64,000 nucleotides of DNA from Streptomyces sp. Go-475 (lineage in GTDB: Bacteria; Actinomycetota; Actinomycetes; Streptomycetales; Streptomycetaceae): NCBI RefSeq assembly GCF_003330845.1, contig NZ_CP026121.1, positions 744,001 to 808,000 of the forward strand, read 5' to 3'. The notes beneath the pieces were generated by a model. That model made no database searches, was not told the origin of the DNA, and saw only the letters and a list, made by a program, of their open reading frames with translations. The position numbers and the translations under genes were made by a program. Positions 9,560 to 17,395 of this stretch are shown here, piece after piece (positions within the stretch are counted from its first letter, which is position 1; the number at the start of each line of letters is the position of its first letter).

Positions 9560-10555
9560 TCACCCGACGCGTTCGGCCCGGCCGAGGATCCCCTGCGGCC
9601 GGACGAGGAGGACGAGGATGAGGACCAGCAGCGCCCAGGCGTACTGCAGGTCGACCGGGAACCACAGGGTCGACATCTGGGCGACGATCCCGATGACGAG
9701 GCTGCCGGCCATCGCGCCGTAGGCGGAGCCGAGGCCGCCCAGGATGATCCCGGCGAACATGAGCAGCAGGAGCTTGAAGCCCATGTCCCAGGTGACGATC
9801 TCCACCAGGCCGAAGAAGACACCGCCGAGCGCGGCCAGAGCGCCGGCGAGCATCCACACGAACAGCACCACCCGCTGCACGTCGATGCCCGACGCCTCCG
9901 CGAGGTCACGGTTGGCGGCGACGGCCCGCACGGCCGTGCCGATGCGCGTCTTCTGCAGGAGTACGGCGATGCCGAGCAGCACCAGCACGGAGAGCAGGGT
10001 GACGGTGAGGTCCCGCGGAGTGATGCCGGCCGGGCCGAGGCCGATCGTGCTCTGGATGTCGTACTGGGCGTAGGAGGCGGGCCGGGTGCCGTAGAGCACG
10101 AGGACGACGTGGCGCAGCAGCAGCGAGAGCCCGATGGTGACGATGAACATGTTGATCAGCCCGGTGCCCCGGGCCCGCAGCGGGCGCCAGATGCCGCGCT
10201 CGACCGCGCCGCCCAGCAGGGCGCCGAAGGCCACCGCGGCGAGGGCGGCGGGAATGAGGTGCCAGCCCGGACCGGCCGCGGAGACGTTGAGGAAGAACGC
10301 GAAGGTGGCGCCGATCGTCACGAACTCACCGTGCGCGAAGTTGATGAGGTGGATGGTGCCGAAGATCAGCGAGAGCCCGACCGAGGTGATCGCGATGATC
10401 ACCCCGAACTGGACACCGTCGATCAGCGCCTGCAGAGCGCGCGCGGCGAACGTGGGGCCGCGCGGCACTTCCTCGCCCCGGGCCCGCGAGGAGAGCGCGG
10501 GCAGCGTCACGAGGACCAGGGCGAGGGCCGGCACGAGCATCCGCTGATAGCGCAC
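9560..10555 (-). CDS. livH: Branched-chain amino-acid ABC transporter permease LivH
   Basis: A 331-residue permease with a signal-anchor-like first helix (residues 5-25), then the LivH hallmark SVGLSLIFGTIHLINFAHGEF at about 58-78 and the EAA-like coupling loop AVAANRDLAEASGI. It is the first gene of livHMGF and starts with GTG at 10555. The spacer to the divergent methyltransferase is about 110 bases and must hold the operon promoter, but no consensus box is convincing there. Confidence 0.92.
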   Translation of the reverse strand: MRYQRMLVPALALVLVTLPALSSRARGEEVPRGPTFAARALQALIDGVQFGVIIAITSVGLSLIFGTIHLINFAHGEFVTIGATFAFFLNVSAAGPGWHLIPAALAAVAFGALLGGAVERGIWRPLRARGTGLINMFIVTIGLSLLLRHVVLVLYGTRPASYAQYDIQSTIGLGPAGITPRDLTVTLLSVLVLLGIAVLLQKTRIGTAVRAVAANRDLAEASGIDVQRVVLFVWMLAGALAALGGVFFGLVEIVTWDMGFKLLLLMFAGIILGGLGSAYGAMAGSLVIGIVAQMSTLWFPVDLQYAWALLVLILVLLVRPQGILGRAERVG

Positions 10556-10667
10556 GATGGTTCCGGTACGTCACGAACGTCCCTTATGGGGTCAGTGTAG
10601 GCGCAGGTCCGGGCGGTGAGAGGGGTAGGGGTAGCGGTGGGGGTGCATGGGGAACGGAGGCTGCGGG

Positions 10668-11579
10668 ATGGGTGACGGCCGGGACCTCGCGAGCGCGTAC
10701 AACGACGACAGCGTGCTCTTCCGGGTGCTGCGGCACCTCGGCTGGGACAGCCTGGCCGACATCGGCTACTTCACGCTGCCCACGCTGCCGTTCGTGGTGC
10801 TGACCGGGCCGGTGCCCTTCCAGCGCAGCCTGGCCCGCCGGTCGCTGGCGTTGCTGGACGCCCGGCCCGGACAGCTCGTCCTGGACGCGGGATGCGGTCG
10901 CGGCGCCACGACGGCGCGGTTGGGTGCCGCGGGATGCCGGGCGCTGGGGGTGGACGTACAGCCCGCGCAGATCGACCAGGCGCGTCGCCGCTTCGGTGGC
11001 GTTCCCGGGGTGCGTTTCGCCGTCGCCGACGCCACGGCCCTGCCGCCGCGGGCGGCGGAGCTCCCGCTGACGGATGGCTCCTTCGACCGCGTGCACTGCC
11101 TGGAGGCCGCCTTCCACTTCGGCCATGAGGGCCGCAGGTCGTTCCTGAACGAAAGCTTCCGGCTGCTCCGCCCCGGAGGCCGGCTCGTCCTGGTGGATGT
11201 CACGTCCCGTACGGATCAGCCGATCGGGACCCTCGACCCGACGGGCCTCGTCCGCGCGACGTGGCGCTTCGGCGACCTCGAACCGAGCGAGCGGTACCCG
11301 CGGATGGCGTCCGCCGCCGGCTTCACCACGCGCCGGATCCTCGACTGGACCACCCCCGTGCTCCACCGGGCGGCCGGACTCTGCGCCCTGTTCGTCGGCG
11401 CCGCGTCCACCCGGACCGGCCGGCGGGCCCTGTGCGTGCGGTGGCCCGGCCTGAGGGCACTCACCGCGCGGGACTGGGACGAGGCCATCGCCGTCGTCCG
11501 GGCCCACCGGGCCATCGGGCACGCCACCCGCTACACGGCGTACGTCCTGGACAAGCCCTCAACCGGCGGCGCCCCCTAG
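10668..11579 (+). CDS. Class I SAM-dependent methyltransferase
   Basis: A 303-residue methyltransferase. SAM-binding motif I is VLDAGCGRG near residue 68, the acidic motif II is GVDVQPAQ and motif post-I/III is LLRPGGRLVLVDV near residue 170. It resembles the small-molecule C- or O-methyltransferases related to tocopherol/sterol methylases; the acceptor is unknown. The start at 10668 is favoured over ATG 10647 because GGAGG lies seven bases upstream. Its TAG stop coincides with the CTAG sequence at which the adjoining IS5 element begins, so the original C terminus may have been altered by the insertion. Confidence 0.85.
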   Translation: MGDGRDLASAYNDDSVLFRVLRHLGWDSLADIGYFTLPTLPFVVLTGPVPFQRSLARRSLALLDARPGQLVLDAGCGRGATTARLGAAGCRALGVDVQPAQIDQARRRFGGVPGVRFAVADATALPPRAAELPLTDGSFDRVHCLEAAFHFGHEGRRSFLNESFRLLRPGGRLVLVDVTSRTDQPIGTLDPTGLVRATWRFGDLEPSERYPRMASAAGFTTRRILDWTTPVLHRAAGLCALFVGAASTRTGRRALCVRWPGLRALTARDWDEAIAVVRAHRAIGHATRYTAYVLDKPSTGGAP

Positions 11580-12492
11580 CGCGTGTTTCTTTGACGGGTT
11601 GGTCAGTTGATCGGATGTGTCCGTCCGGTTAGTGATCACCGATGCGATGTGGGGCCGGATCGAGCCGCTGATGCCGGCGGATCCGGTCCGCGGGCGGCGA
11701 TGGGCCGACCACCGCCGCACCCTCGAGGCCATCGCGTGGAAGTACCGCACCAACTCGCCCTGGCGGGCCCTGCCCGACGAGCTCGGCTCCTTCCAGACCG
11801 CTCACAAGCGGCTGATCAGATGGGCCGTCGACGGAACCTGGCAGAGGATCCTCGCCGCCGTCCTGGCGGCGGCGGACGCCGACGACGACATCGACTGGAC
11901 CGTGTCAGTGGACTCCACGGTCGTCCGGGCCCACCAGCACGCCGCCGGAGCGCTCAAAAAGGGGCGGCCCGCACCGGCGAGCCCGCCGATCACGGGCTCG
12001 GCCGCTCCCGCGGAGGGCTGAGCACCAAGGTCCACCTGGCCGCAGACGGCCGCGCACGGCCCCTCGCCTTCACCATCACCGCGGGCCAGGCAGGTGACGC
12101 ACCCGCCTTCGAGACGGTGATGTCCCGCATCCGCGTGCCCCCGCACCGGCCCAGACAGGCCCCGCAATCGGCCCCTGGCCGTTCTGGCCGACCGCGCGTA
12201 CTCCTCACGCGCCATCCGCAGCCACCTGCGGCGCCGGGGCATCCGCGCGGTCATCCCGCAGCCGTCCGACCAAGTCGGCCACCGCCTGCGGCGAGGCCGG
12301 CTCGGTGGCCGTCCGCCCGGCTTCGACAGCGAGGTCGACAAGCAGCGGAACAGCGTCGAGCGGTGCATCAACCGCCTCAAGCAGTGGCGCGGCCTGGCCA
12401 CACGAACCGACAAGCTCGCGATCGCCCACCAGGCCGCACTCCACCTCGCGGGCATCCTCATCTGGACCCGACCCTGACCGAAGAGACAGAAC
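11580..12492 (+). mobile_element. IS5-family insertion sequence (copy 1)
   Basis: An element of about 913 bp runs from just after CTAG at 11576-11579 to AGACAGAAC at about 12492, followed by CTTG, a likely altered copy of the CTAG target. The terminal sequences are only weakly inverted: both contain TTGGTCAG or TCGGTCAG a short distance in. The right end GAGACAGAACC is repeated exactly at 15290-15301, which confirms it as an element terminus. IS5-family members of the IS427 type duplicate 2-4 bp targets of the CTAG kind. Confidence 0.7.
11617..12477 (+). pseudogene. IS5-family transposase, two frame changes
   Basis: The DDE transposase begins MSVRLVITDAMWGRIEPLM (GTG at 11617). The first catalytic Asp is in VSVDSTVVRAHQH. 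At CTCAAAAAGGGG (about 11955) the frame must slip back one base to continue GAARTGEPADHGLGRSRGGL, as in two-frame IS427-type elements that use programmed -1 frameshifting. A second change, one extra C in the run 12138-12142, is not programmed and separates the part with the second Asp (VLADRAYSS) and the Glu (SVERCINRLKQWRG). It is therefore probably inactive unless the C is a sequence error. Confidence 0.75.
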
Positions 12493-12518
12493 CTTGTCAG
12501 GCAGTCCCCCCGCCCTGC

Positions 12519-12533
12519 GCCTTCGCCGAAGGC
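12519..12533. terminator. Short hairpin after the ATPase gene
   Basis: GCCTTCGCCGAAGGC is self-complementary (six to seven pairs, three-base loop) and lies 15 bases beyond the stop of the minus-strand ATPase gene, between it and the IS5 right end. It lacks a U-tract, like many Streptomyces terminators. Confidence 0.35.
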
Positions 12534-12547
12534 TGCTCAGACCCCGG

Positions 12548-14098
12548 TCAGGCCTCGGATACAGCTTGCTTGACGATGGCAGCGAGCCTGGGACTGTGCC
12601 CATGCAGGGAGTCCAGCCAAGCGTCTGTCACGAAATCAGGCCTGGTCGATACGAGTTCTCTGGCAGCCGAGGCTACGAGGAACCCGACCTTGGTGGAGAC
12701 ATCGTCCTGGATGTGCTTGCGGTCCACGGACAACGCCGGCGCGGATGGACCTGACAGGTTGATCACCGCCCCGTGCAAACCGTTCGGGCCGTGGGAGTCT
12801 GCCAATAGCCCGTGGCGGACAGACGGCTGGACGAGCAGGCCATCGACCAACAGCGCTCCTCCTGATTCGCACCAGACCACTTGTCCCTTCAGCGTGCGCA
12901 TCAGCCTTCCACGCACGTTGAGGGCGTGCGCGTGATGGGGTGCCATCTGCCTGGTCCACTCGTGTGGTTCCCAAACTGCCGATCGAGTGCCGTGACGCGC
13001 CGTGGTTGTGTAGTCGGCGATACAGAGGAGCCGCTCCAACACGTCGACACAGGAGGGAGTGTTCTGTTCGTCCCTGATGAACAGTCGGACACGCGTACCA
13101 GGGGCACGGCCCTGGGCTTGCACCCGGCTGATTCGCGCAGTCTGCCCAGAACCGAGAACCGTCAGCTTCATCACCGGACCGGCGGCACCTCGCTGGTCCA
13201 TGCGGCACGTGGTTACCTCTATCTCATCGGCCAGCATGAAATAGCTCAGCACCCCAATGCCGAACCGACTGGTGGGATGCATGCGGACAGGCGGATTACA
13301 CCGCTCCCATTCAGAGGTCTCCCGCACGAACTCAGGCTGGCTGGCGAAGCGCACCCCGACGCGGGAGAAGCACGTTCTGAGCTCCTCTTCCCCCATGCCG
13401 ATACCGTTGTCGACACAGTCCAAGAAAGCGCGTCCGCGGTCGTCAACGCCCTGAACGAACTCGATACCGCCCTGCCAACGCACACTTGATCCTGTGCGTC
13501 GGCGCAGGTACTCGTACCGGGCCGTGCGATATCTGAGCGCATCCAAGGCGTTCTGGTACAGCTCGCGGATGGCTACTCCGCGGTCCTGGTAGAGGTGCGT
13601 GCCCATCAGTAGCTCGCGGACGCTCTCATCATTCAGCCTGTAGCGCTCCCGGGGTTCTTGCTCCTCACCCCTTGCTGGCGCATGGGCAGGGGCGATGGGA
13701 GCCCCCGTTTTCTCCGGGCCGGACTCCACCACACGCAACCGGATGCCGGTCGACCGGCGCAGGTCAGCGTCATCCGTCCTGGTGCCTGAGGGCGAGGCCG
13801 CAGGTGTGTCGATGAACGGGACGCCATACAGGTCTCCCTCCTCGGCCGCGATGCTGACCGACGGATTCCTCCAGGTGACCATGGTCTGAAGTGCGGTGTA
13901 GGTGTCGGTGCCTGTGCGTGCCACGGCCGTGTGGAAGGCGGAGGACGTGCCGGAGGCGGAACTGGCGCGCTTGACTGCGCGGAGCATTTCCTCGGTTTCC
14001 TCTGCACTGATCAGGGAGGATGCGAGGTCATCTCCCACGCGGTTCAGCCACGAGTTGAAAGCAGCGGAACTAGCCAGTTCGTTGTCGGACTCATCCAT
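12548..14098 (-). CDS. Hsp90-like GHKL ATPase (HATPase domain protein)
   Basis: A 516-residue protein. Residues 1-150 are low-complexity and lack a recognisable domain. From about 155 comes a GHKL ATPase: N-box E179, N183, D186 (RELYQNALDALRY), G1 box DNGIGM starting at D230, and G2 box RFGIGVLSYF near 278-287. The arrangement matches Streptomyces Hsp90-like proteins usually annotated as HD-domain proteins, but the N-terminal HD phosphohydrolase expected there is absent and the C terminus stops about 55 bases from an IS5 end, so truncation is possible. Its start overlaps the sigma-factor gene by eight bases. The role is unknown; related Hsp90-like ATPases occur in actinobacterial conflict systems. 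Confidence 0.8.
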   Translation of the reverse strand: MDESDNELASSAAFNSWLNRVGDDLASSLISAEETEEMLRAVKRASSASGTSSAFHTAVARTGTDTYTALQTMVTWRNPSVSIAAEEGDLYGVPFIDTPAASPSGTRTDDADLRRSTGIRLRVVESGPEKTGAPIAPAHAPARGEEQEPRERYRLNDESVRELLMGTHLYQDRGVAIRELYQNALDALRYRTARYEYLRRRTGSSVRWQGGIEFVQGVDDRGRAFLDCVDNGIGMGEEELRTCFSRVGVRFASQPEFVRETSEWERCNPPVRMHPTSRFGIGVLSYFMLADEIEVTTCRMDQRGAAGPVMKLTVLGSGQTARISRVQAQGRAPGTRVRLFIRDEQNTPSCVDVLERLLCIADYTTTARHGTRSAVWEPHEWTRQMAPHHAHALNVRGRLMRTLKGQVVWCESGGALLVDGLLVQPSVRHGLLADSHGPNGLHGAVINLSGPSAPALSVDRKHIQDDVSTKVGFLVASAARELVSTRPDFVTDAWLDSLHGHSPRLAAIVKQAVSEA

Positions 14099-14612
14099 CG
14101 TCGGACTCCTCCTCCCGGGACTCGGCCCACAGCTGTTTCAAACGATTCCGTGCGTGTCTCAGATTGGAACGCACCGTGTCAGCCGGTATTCCAAGGCGCA
14201 GTGCGATCTCTGCCGGTTTGGCTCCGTCCCACGTCCACGCCATGATCTGCTGTTGCACTCGCGGCAGCGCGCCCAGCAAGCCGAGCACCTCCTGCCGCTC
14301 CTGCTTTCGTGTGACTTCTTCCTCCGGGGTTCGCAAGTCGATGGCAGGGCAGGGAACCGCGGCCATCACGTTGACGACGTCGTGCCGGACCTCTTGTTCC
14401 CTCCCACGTAACGCCCTTCGGCGGGCGGCGATGCGGACCCACGCGGCCGGGTTCCTGACATTCGACCACTGCTCGTGGAGCTCGATCATGGCCTCCTGTG
14501 CTGCGTCCTTGGCGGCCTGACGTCCGAAACCTTGCACCACCAGGTGGCGGACCAGCAGGCTGATTTCCTGTCGGAAGAACGCATCGAACTCGTCCTCATG
14601 GGCGCTGGGCAA
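14091..14612 (-). CDS. ECF-type RNA polymerase sigma factor
   Basis: A protein of about 173 residues with sigma region 2 (FDAFFRQEISLLVRHLV ... AAWVRIAARRRA) and region 4 (LLGALPRVQQQIMAW ... IPADTVRSNLRHARNRLKQL). No region 3 is present, as in extracytoplasmic-function sigma factors. The TTG at 14612 is preceded by GGAGGAAGG at good spacing and is preferred; another TTG at 14646 in frame lacks this. The stop overlaps the ATPase start, so the two proteins are made together and the ATPase may act as its partner or regulator. No anti-sigma factor of the usual zinc type is seen. Confidence 0.85.
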   Translation of the reverse strand: MPSAHEDEFDAFFRQEISLLVRHLVVQGFGRQAAKDAAQEAMIELHEQWSNVRNPAAWVRIAARRRALRGREQEVRHDVVNVMAAVPCPAIDLRTPEEEVTRKQERQEVLGLLGALPRVQQQIMAWTWDGAKPAEIALRLGIPADTVRSNLRHARNRLKQLWAESREEESDDG

Positions 14613-14671
14613 GACGCGGTGCCTTCCTCCGGGGACTCGGCTGAGCAATGCATCCGATCACGCATGCTCTC

Positions 14672-14881
14672 CTATCCCCGGTTCCGGTCGAGCATCCACG
14701 CCAGCCCCACCGCGACCACGGCGGTCAGGACCGTGACGGCGAGGGAGTCTGTCGTCGTGTACACCGTGGCGAGAGCGGCAGCGGACCCGTGCAGGATCGC
14801 GATCTGGACTGCCAACCGCGAGTTACGGCTCGCGGGCCCCTCTCCCGCTCGGTCTGCTGCAGGCACGTTCGTGTCGTCCAT
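14672..14881 (-). CDS. Small membrane protein upstream of the sigma factor
   Basis: About 69 residues, starting at ATG 14881 or GTG 14887. A polar N-terminal third is followed by two hydrophobic stretches (VQIAILHGSAAALATVY and LAVTVLTAVVAVGLAWML) and a charged end (DRNRG), so it is probably a two-helix membrane protein with a short charged tail. It is on the same strand and about 60 bases upstream of the sigma gene, fitting the first gene of the operon. No homologue is recognised. There is no clear ribosome site, but a promoter-like pair directly upstream would give a leaderless message. Confidence 0.55.
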   Translation of the reverse strand: MDDTNVPAADRAGEGPASRNSRLAVQIAILHGSAAALATVYTTTDSLAVTVLTAVVAVGLAWMLDRNRG

Positions 14882-14886
14882 GCCCA

Positions 14887-14916
14887 CTAGTAACTAGTGA
14901 TCTTGAAAGTGTGCAA
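14887..14916 (-). promoter_or_regulatory. Candidate promoter and palindrome of the sigma-ATPase operon
   Basis: On the minus strand TTGCAC (14911-14916) and TACTAG (14887-14892) are 18 bases apart and the -10-like hexamer ends five bases before ATG 14881. The -10 region lies inside ACTAGTAACTAGT (14886-14898), two ACTAG T palindromes around one A, which could be bound by a regulator. Expected transcription would begin at or near the start codon. Confidence 0.4.
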
Positions 14917-15056
14917 TGACAGACGGCAACCTCTTCGCACTCGAAGTGGACGGCGAAGGTCACGTGTCGAAAAGGTCGCCTCACCGACGGGCAGGACCGG
15001 TGAACAGGACCACGTCGTCCGCGTGGGGGAGCGCCGTGATGAGGACTGACCCGACG
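14899..15056. other. Spacer without a supported gene
   Basis: Between the operon promoter and the IS5 remnant no reading frame has convincing codon use or a ribosome site. An open frame starting MTDGNLFALEVDGEGHV at 14916 runs into the remnant and might be the beginning of a destroyed gene. Confidence 0.4.
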
Positions 15057-15300
15057 GGCGCCTCCGCCGTCATCGGACCACATCGGCCGACGTCTGCGGC
15101 GAGGCCGCCAAGGCGGGCGCCTTCCAAGCTTCGATGCGGATGCCCATAAGCAGCGCACCACCGTCGAGTGGTGCATCAACCGCCGCAAGCAGTGGCGCGG
15201 CCTGGCCACACGAACCGATCAACTCGACATCACCCCCACGCCGCACTCCACCTCGCCGCCCATCCTCATCCGGGCACCACACTGACCAAAGAGACAGAAC
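15057..15300 (+). mobile_element. Decayed 3' end of a second IS5-family copy
   Basis: The segment aligns with the last 245 bases of copy 1. It retains CGTCGAGTGGTGCATCAACC, the CAGTGGCGCGGCCTGGCCAC block and the right terminus AAAGAGACAGAACC, but the frame is broken many times. Orientation is the same as copy 1. It ends directly against CTAG at 15301-15304. It therefore looks like the other arm of a composite structure around the sigma-ATPase operon. Confidence 0.8.
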
Positions 15301-15301
15301 C

Positions 15302-16360
15302 TAGGTGTATTGATCACGAGCGTTGTTAACGCCGACCGGGCTTGATCATGGTGAAGACCTCCGGTGTGGTGGAGCTGTCTAGGACTGCACCGCACGGAGG
15401 TCTTCGTGTCCCACCGTAATGCCCGGCTGACCGTTCACGGCAGGCGGCTGCTCGTCGAACGGGTCCGCGCCGGCCGCCCGGTCGCCCATGTCGCTGCGGA
15501 AATGGGCATTTCGCGCGTCACGGCCCACAAATGGATCCGCCGCTGGCGGGCGGAAGGCGAACCGGGGCTGCACGACCGCCCCAGCCGTCCGAAGACCACA
15601 CCCCACCGCACGGCGCCAGCGGTGGAGGCCCGGGTCTGCCGCCTGCGCCAGGACCGCAAACTCGGCCCCGCCCGCCTCGGCCCGATCCTCGGCCTGCCCG
15701 CCTCGACTGTGCACCGCGTCCTGGCTCGGCACGGCCTGAACGGCTGGCGCTCATGGACCGCCCCACCGGAAGGGACAACGGACGCTACGAACGCGCCACC
15801 CCCGGCGAGCTGGTCCACAGGGACGTCAAGAAACTCGGCCGGATCCCGGACGGCGGCGGCCACAGGATGCTCGGCCGCCAGGCCGGCCGGGCCACCCGCG
15901 GAGGCATGGGATTCGACTACATCCACTCCGCCGTCGACGACCACACCCGCCTCGCCTACAGCGAGATCCACCACGACGAGAAGGTCGCCACCTGCGCAGG
16001 CTTCCTCATCCGCGCGGCCGCGTTCTTCCACGCGCACGGCATCACCCGCATCGAGCGCGTGCTCACCGACAACGCCTGGGCCTACCGCAAAGGCCTGGCC
16101 TGGAAACAAGCCCTCGCCGAGATCGGCGCCACCGGCAAACTCACCCGCATCTACCGGCCCCAGACCAACGGCAAGGTCGAACGCTTCAACCGCACCCTGC
16201 TCGACGAATGGGCCTACCTGCGGCCCTACACCAGCAACACCGAACGCACCGCCGCCCTGACAGACTTCCTGCACACCTACAACCACCACCGCTGCCACAC
16301 CGCACTCGGCGGCCAGCCACCGATCACCCGCGTCAACAACCCTGCGGGTCAATACACCTA
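15302..16360 (+). mobile_element. IS481-type insertion sequence
   Basis: Perfect 12-bp inverted ends TAGGTGTATTGA (15302-15313) and TCAATACACCTA (16349-16360) bound a 1,059-bp element carrying one transposase gene. The transposase stop codon TAG uses the last two bases of the right end plus the next base. The left end abuts the IS5 remnant and the right end abuts the next element, so this copy probably inserted into or beside older insertion sequences. No clear target duplication other than the shared CTAG is seen. Confidence 0.9.
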
Positions 16361-16361
16361 G
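15406..16361 (+). pseudogene. IS481-family transposase, frameshifted
   Basis: About 318 residues if repaired. The N-terminal helix-turn-helix region (GRRLLVERVRAGRPVAHVA, then ISRVTAHKWIRRW) is in frame one. The integrase core follows after a one-base loss near 15741: HVDVKKLG-type VHRDVKKLGRIPDGG, the DDHTRLAYSEI strand (first Asp region), VLTDNAWAY (second Asp) and the Glu in NGKVERFNRTLL. Inserting one C after AAC in CTGAACGGCTGG rejoins the frames. The GTG at 15406 follows GGAGG five bases upstream. As read, the enzyme is inactive. Confidence 0.82.
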
Positions 16362-16436
16362 GGCGTGTCCTGTCGATCTGGCTGGGTGAGTAAAACCAGG
16401 TGCGGCCGGTCGCCGCGGTGGTGTGAGATGCGGGAC

Positions 16437-17293
16437 ATGACGATCGTTCTGAACGAGCCCGGCGTCGATGGGCTGCCCGGGGTCGTGGATGCCCTCCGCG
16501 TATGGCAGGACGACCGCACGCCGCTGCAACTCCATCCGGGAGACCTCGGCTGGGCCTGGGCGCTGGGCGCGGAGAGGCTGGCCGTACTTGGAGCGTGGAC
16601 GGACGGATCATTGCCGTCGGATACCTGGACGACCCTGATGTGCTGCGCCTGACGACCGCGCCGGATCTGCGACAGGACGGTGATCTGGCGCGCCAGCTGC
16701 TGGCGGACCTCGATGATCCGGAGCGCGGGGTCCTGCCGCCGGGGAAGGTCGGCCTCGAAATCCCCAACGGCGCCCTGCTCCGCGAGGTCCTCTTGGAGGC
16801 GGGCTGGATTCTGGACGAGCCGTGGACGCCGCTGCGCCACGACCTCGCCGAGCCGGTGAAGGACTCCGGCCTGCGGATCGAGGTAGCGGGTCCGGAGACG
16901 GCGGGGGTGCGGACCGCAGTGCATCGCTCGGCGTTCGGCAGCCCGGCGTTCACCGAGGAGACTTGGCACGTCCTCGCGGCCGGGCCCGTCTATGCCGACG
17001 CCCGCTGCCTGATCGGCTATGACGACCAGGACAACGCGGTGGCCGCGGCGACGGTCTGGTCGGCCGGGCCCGGCAAGCCCGGTCTGCTGGAGCCGGTGGG
17101 CGTGCACGCCGACCATCGCGGTCGCGGCTACGGGACGGCAATCAGCGTCGCCGCTGCGGCGGCGCTGCGTGAACTGGGTGCATCAAGCGCACTCGTCAGC
17201 ACCCCGACCTCGAACGCTGCCGCCGTCGCCGCCTACAGGGCAGCTGGATACGAGCGGTTGTCCGAACGGCTGGACGTCAGCCGAGCCGCCTGA
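16437..17293 (+). pseudogene. GNAT family N-acetyltransferase, frameshifted passenger gene
   Basis: About 285 residues if repaired. The N-terminal half starts MTIVLNEPGVDGLPGVVDAL at 16437; after GAERLA the frame changes near 16582 and continues RTWSVDGRIIAVGYLDDP through the acetyl-CoA motif VGVHADHRGRGYGTAISVAAAAAL and a terminal AAYRAAGYERL. One extra C in GGCCGT would restore the frame. It belongs to a family of two-lobed GNAT proteins common in Streptomyces; the acceptor is unknown. It sits within the inverted repeats of the IS5-type element. Confidence 0.75.
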
Positions 17294-17395
17294 AAATGAT
17301 CAGGCGGCGGTATCGGACAGGCCGCGTCGCTGGCCCTGGCTGGGCCCGAACGCCCTTTGAGGACATAGGGTAGGTCGGGGTTCGATGATGGTCGG

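Noticed and set aside
7784..10600. A 938-codon plus-strand frame antisense to livGMH
   Set aside because: Composition is Asp/Glu/Gly/Arg shadow-like and the three liv genes on the other strand are unambiguous.
14916..15149. A 77-codon plus-strand frame beginning MTDGNLFALEV
   Set aside because: It lacks a ribosome site and runs into decayed IS5 sequence in the wrong frame; at most the start of a destroyed gene.
15302..16360. A specific target-site duplication for the IS481 copy
   Set aside because: Flanks do not match beyond the ambiguous CTAG, which is partly formed by the element's own ends.
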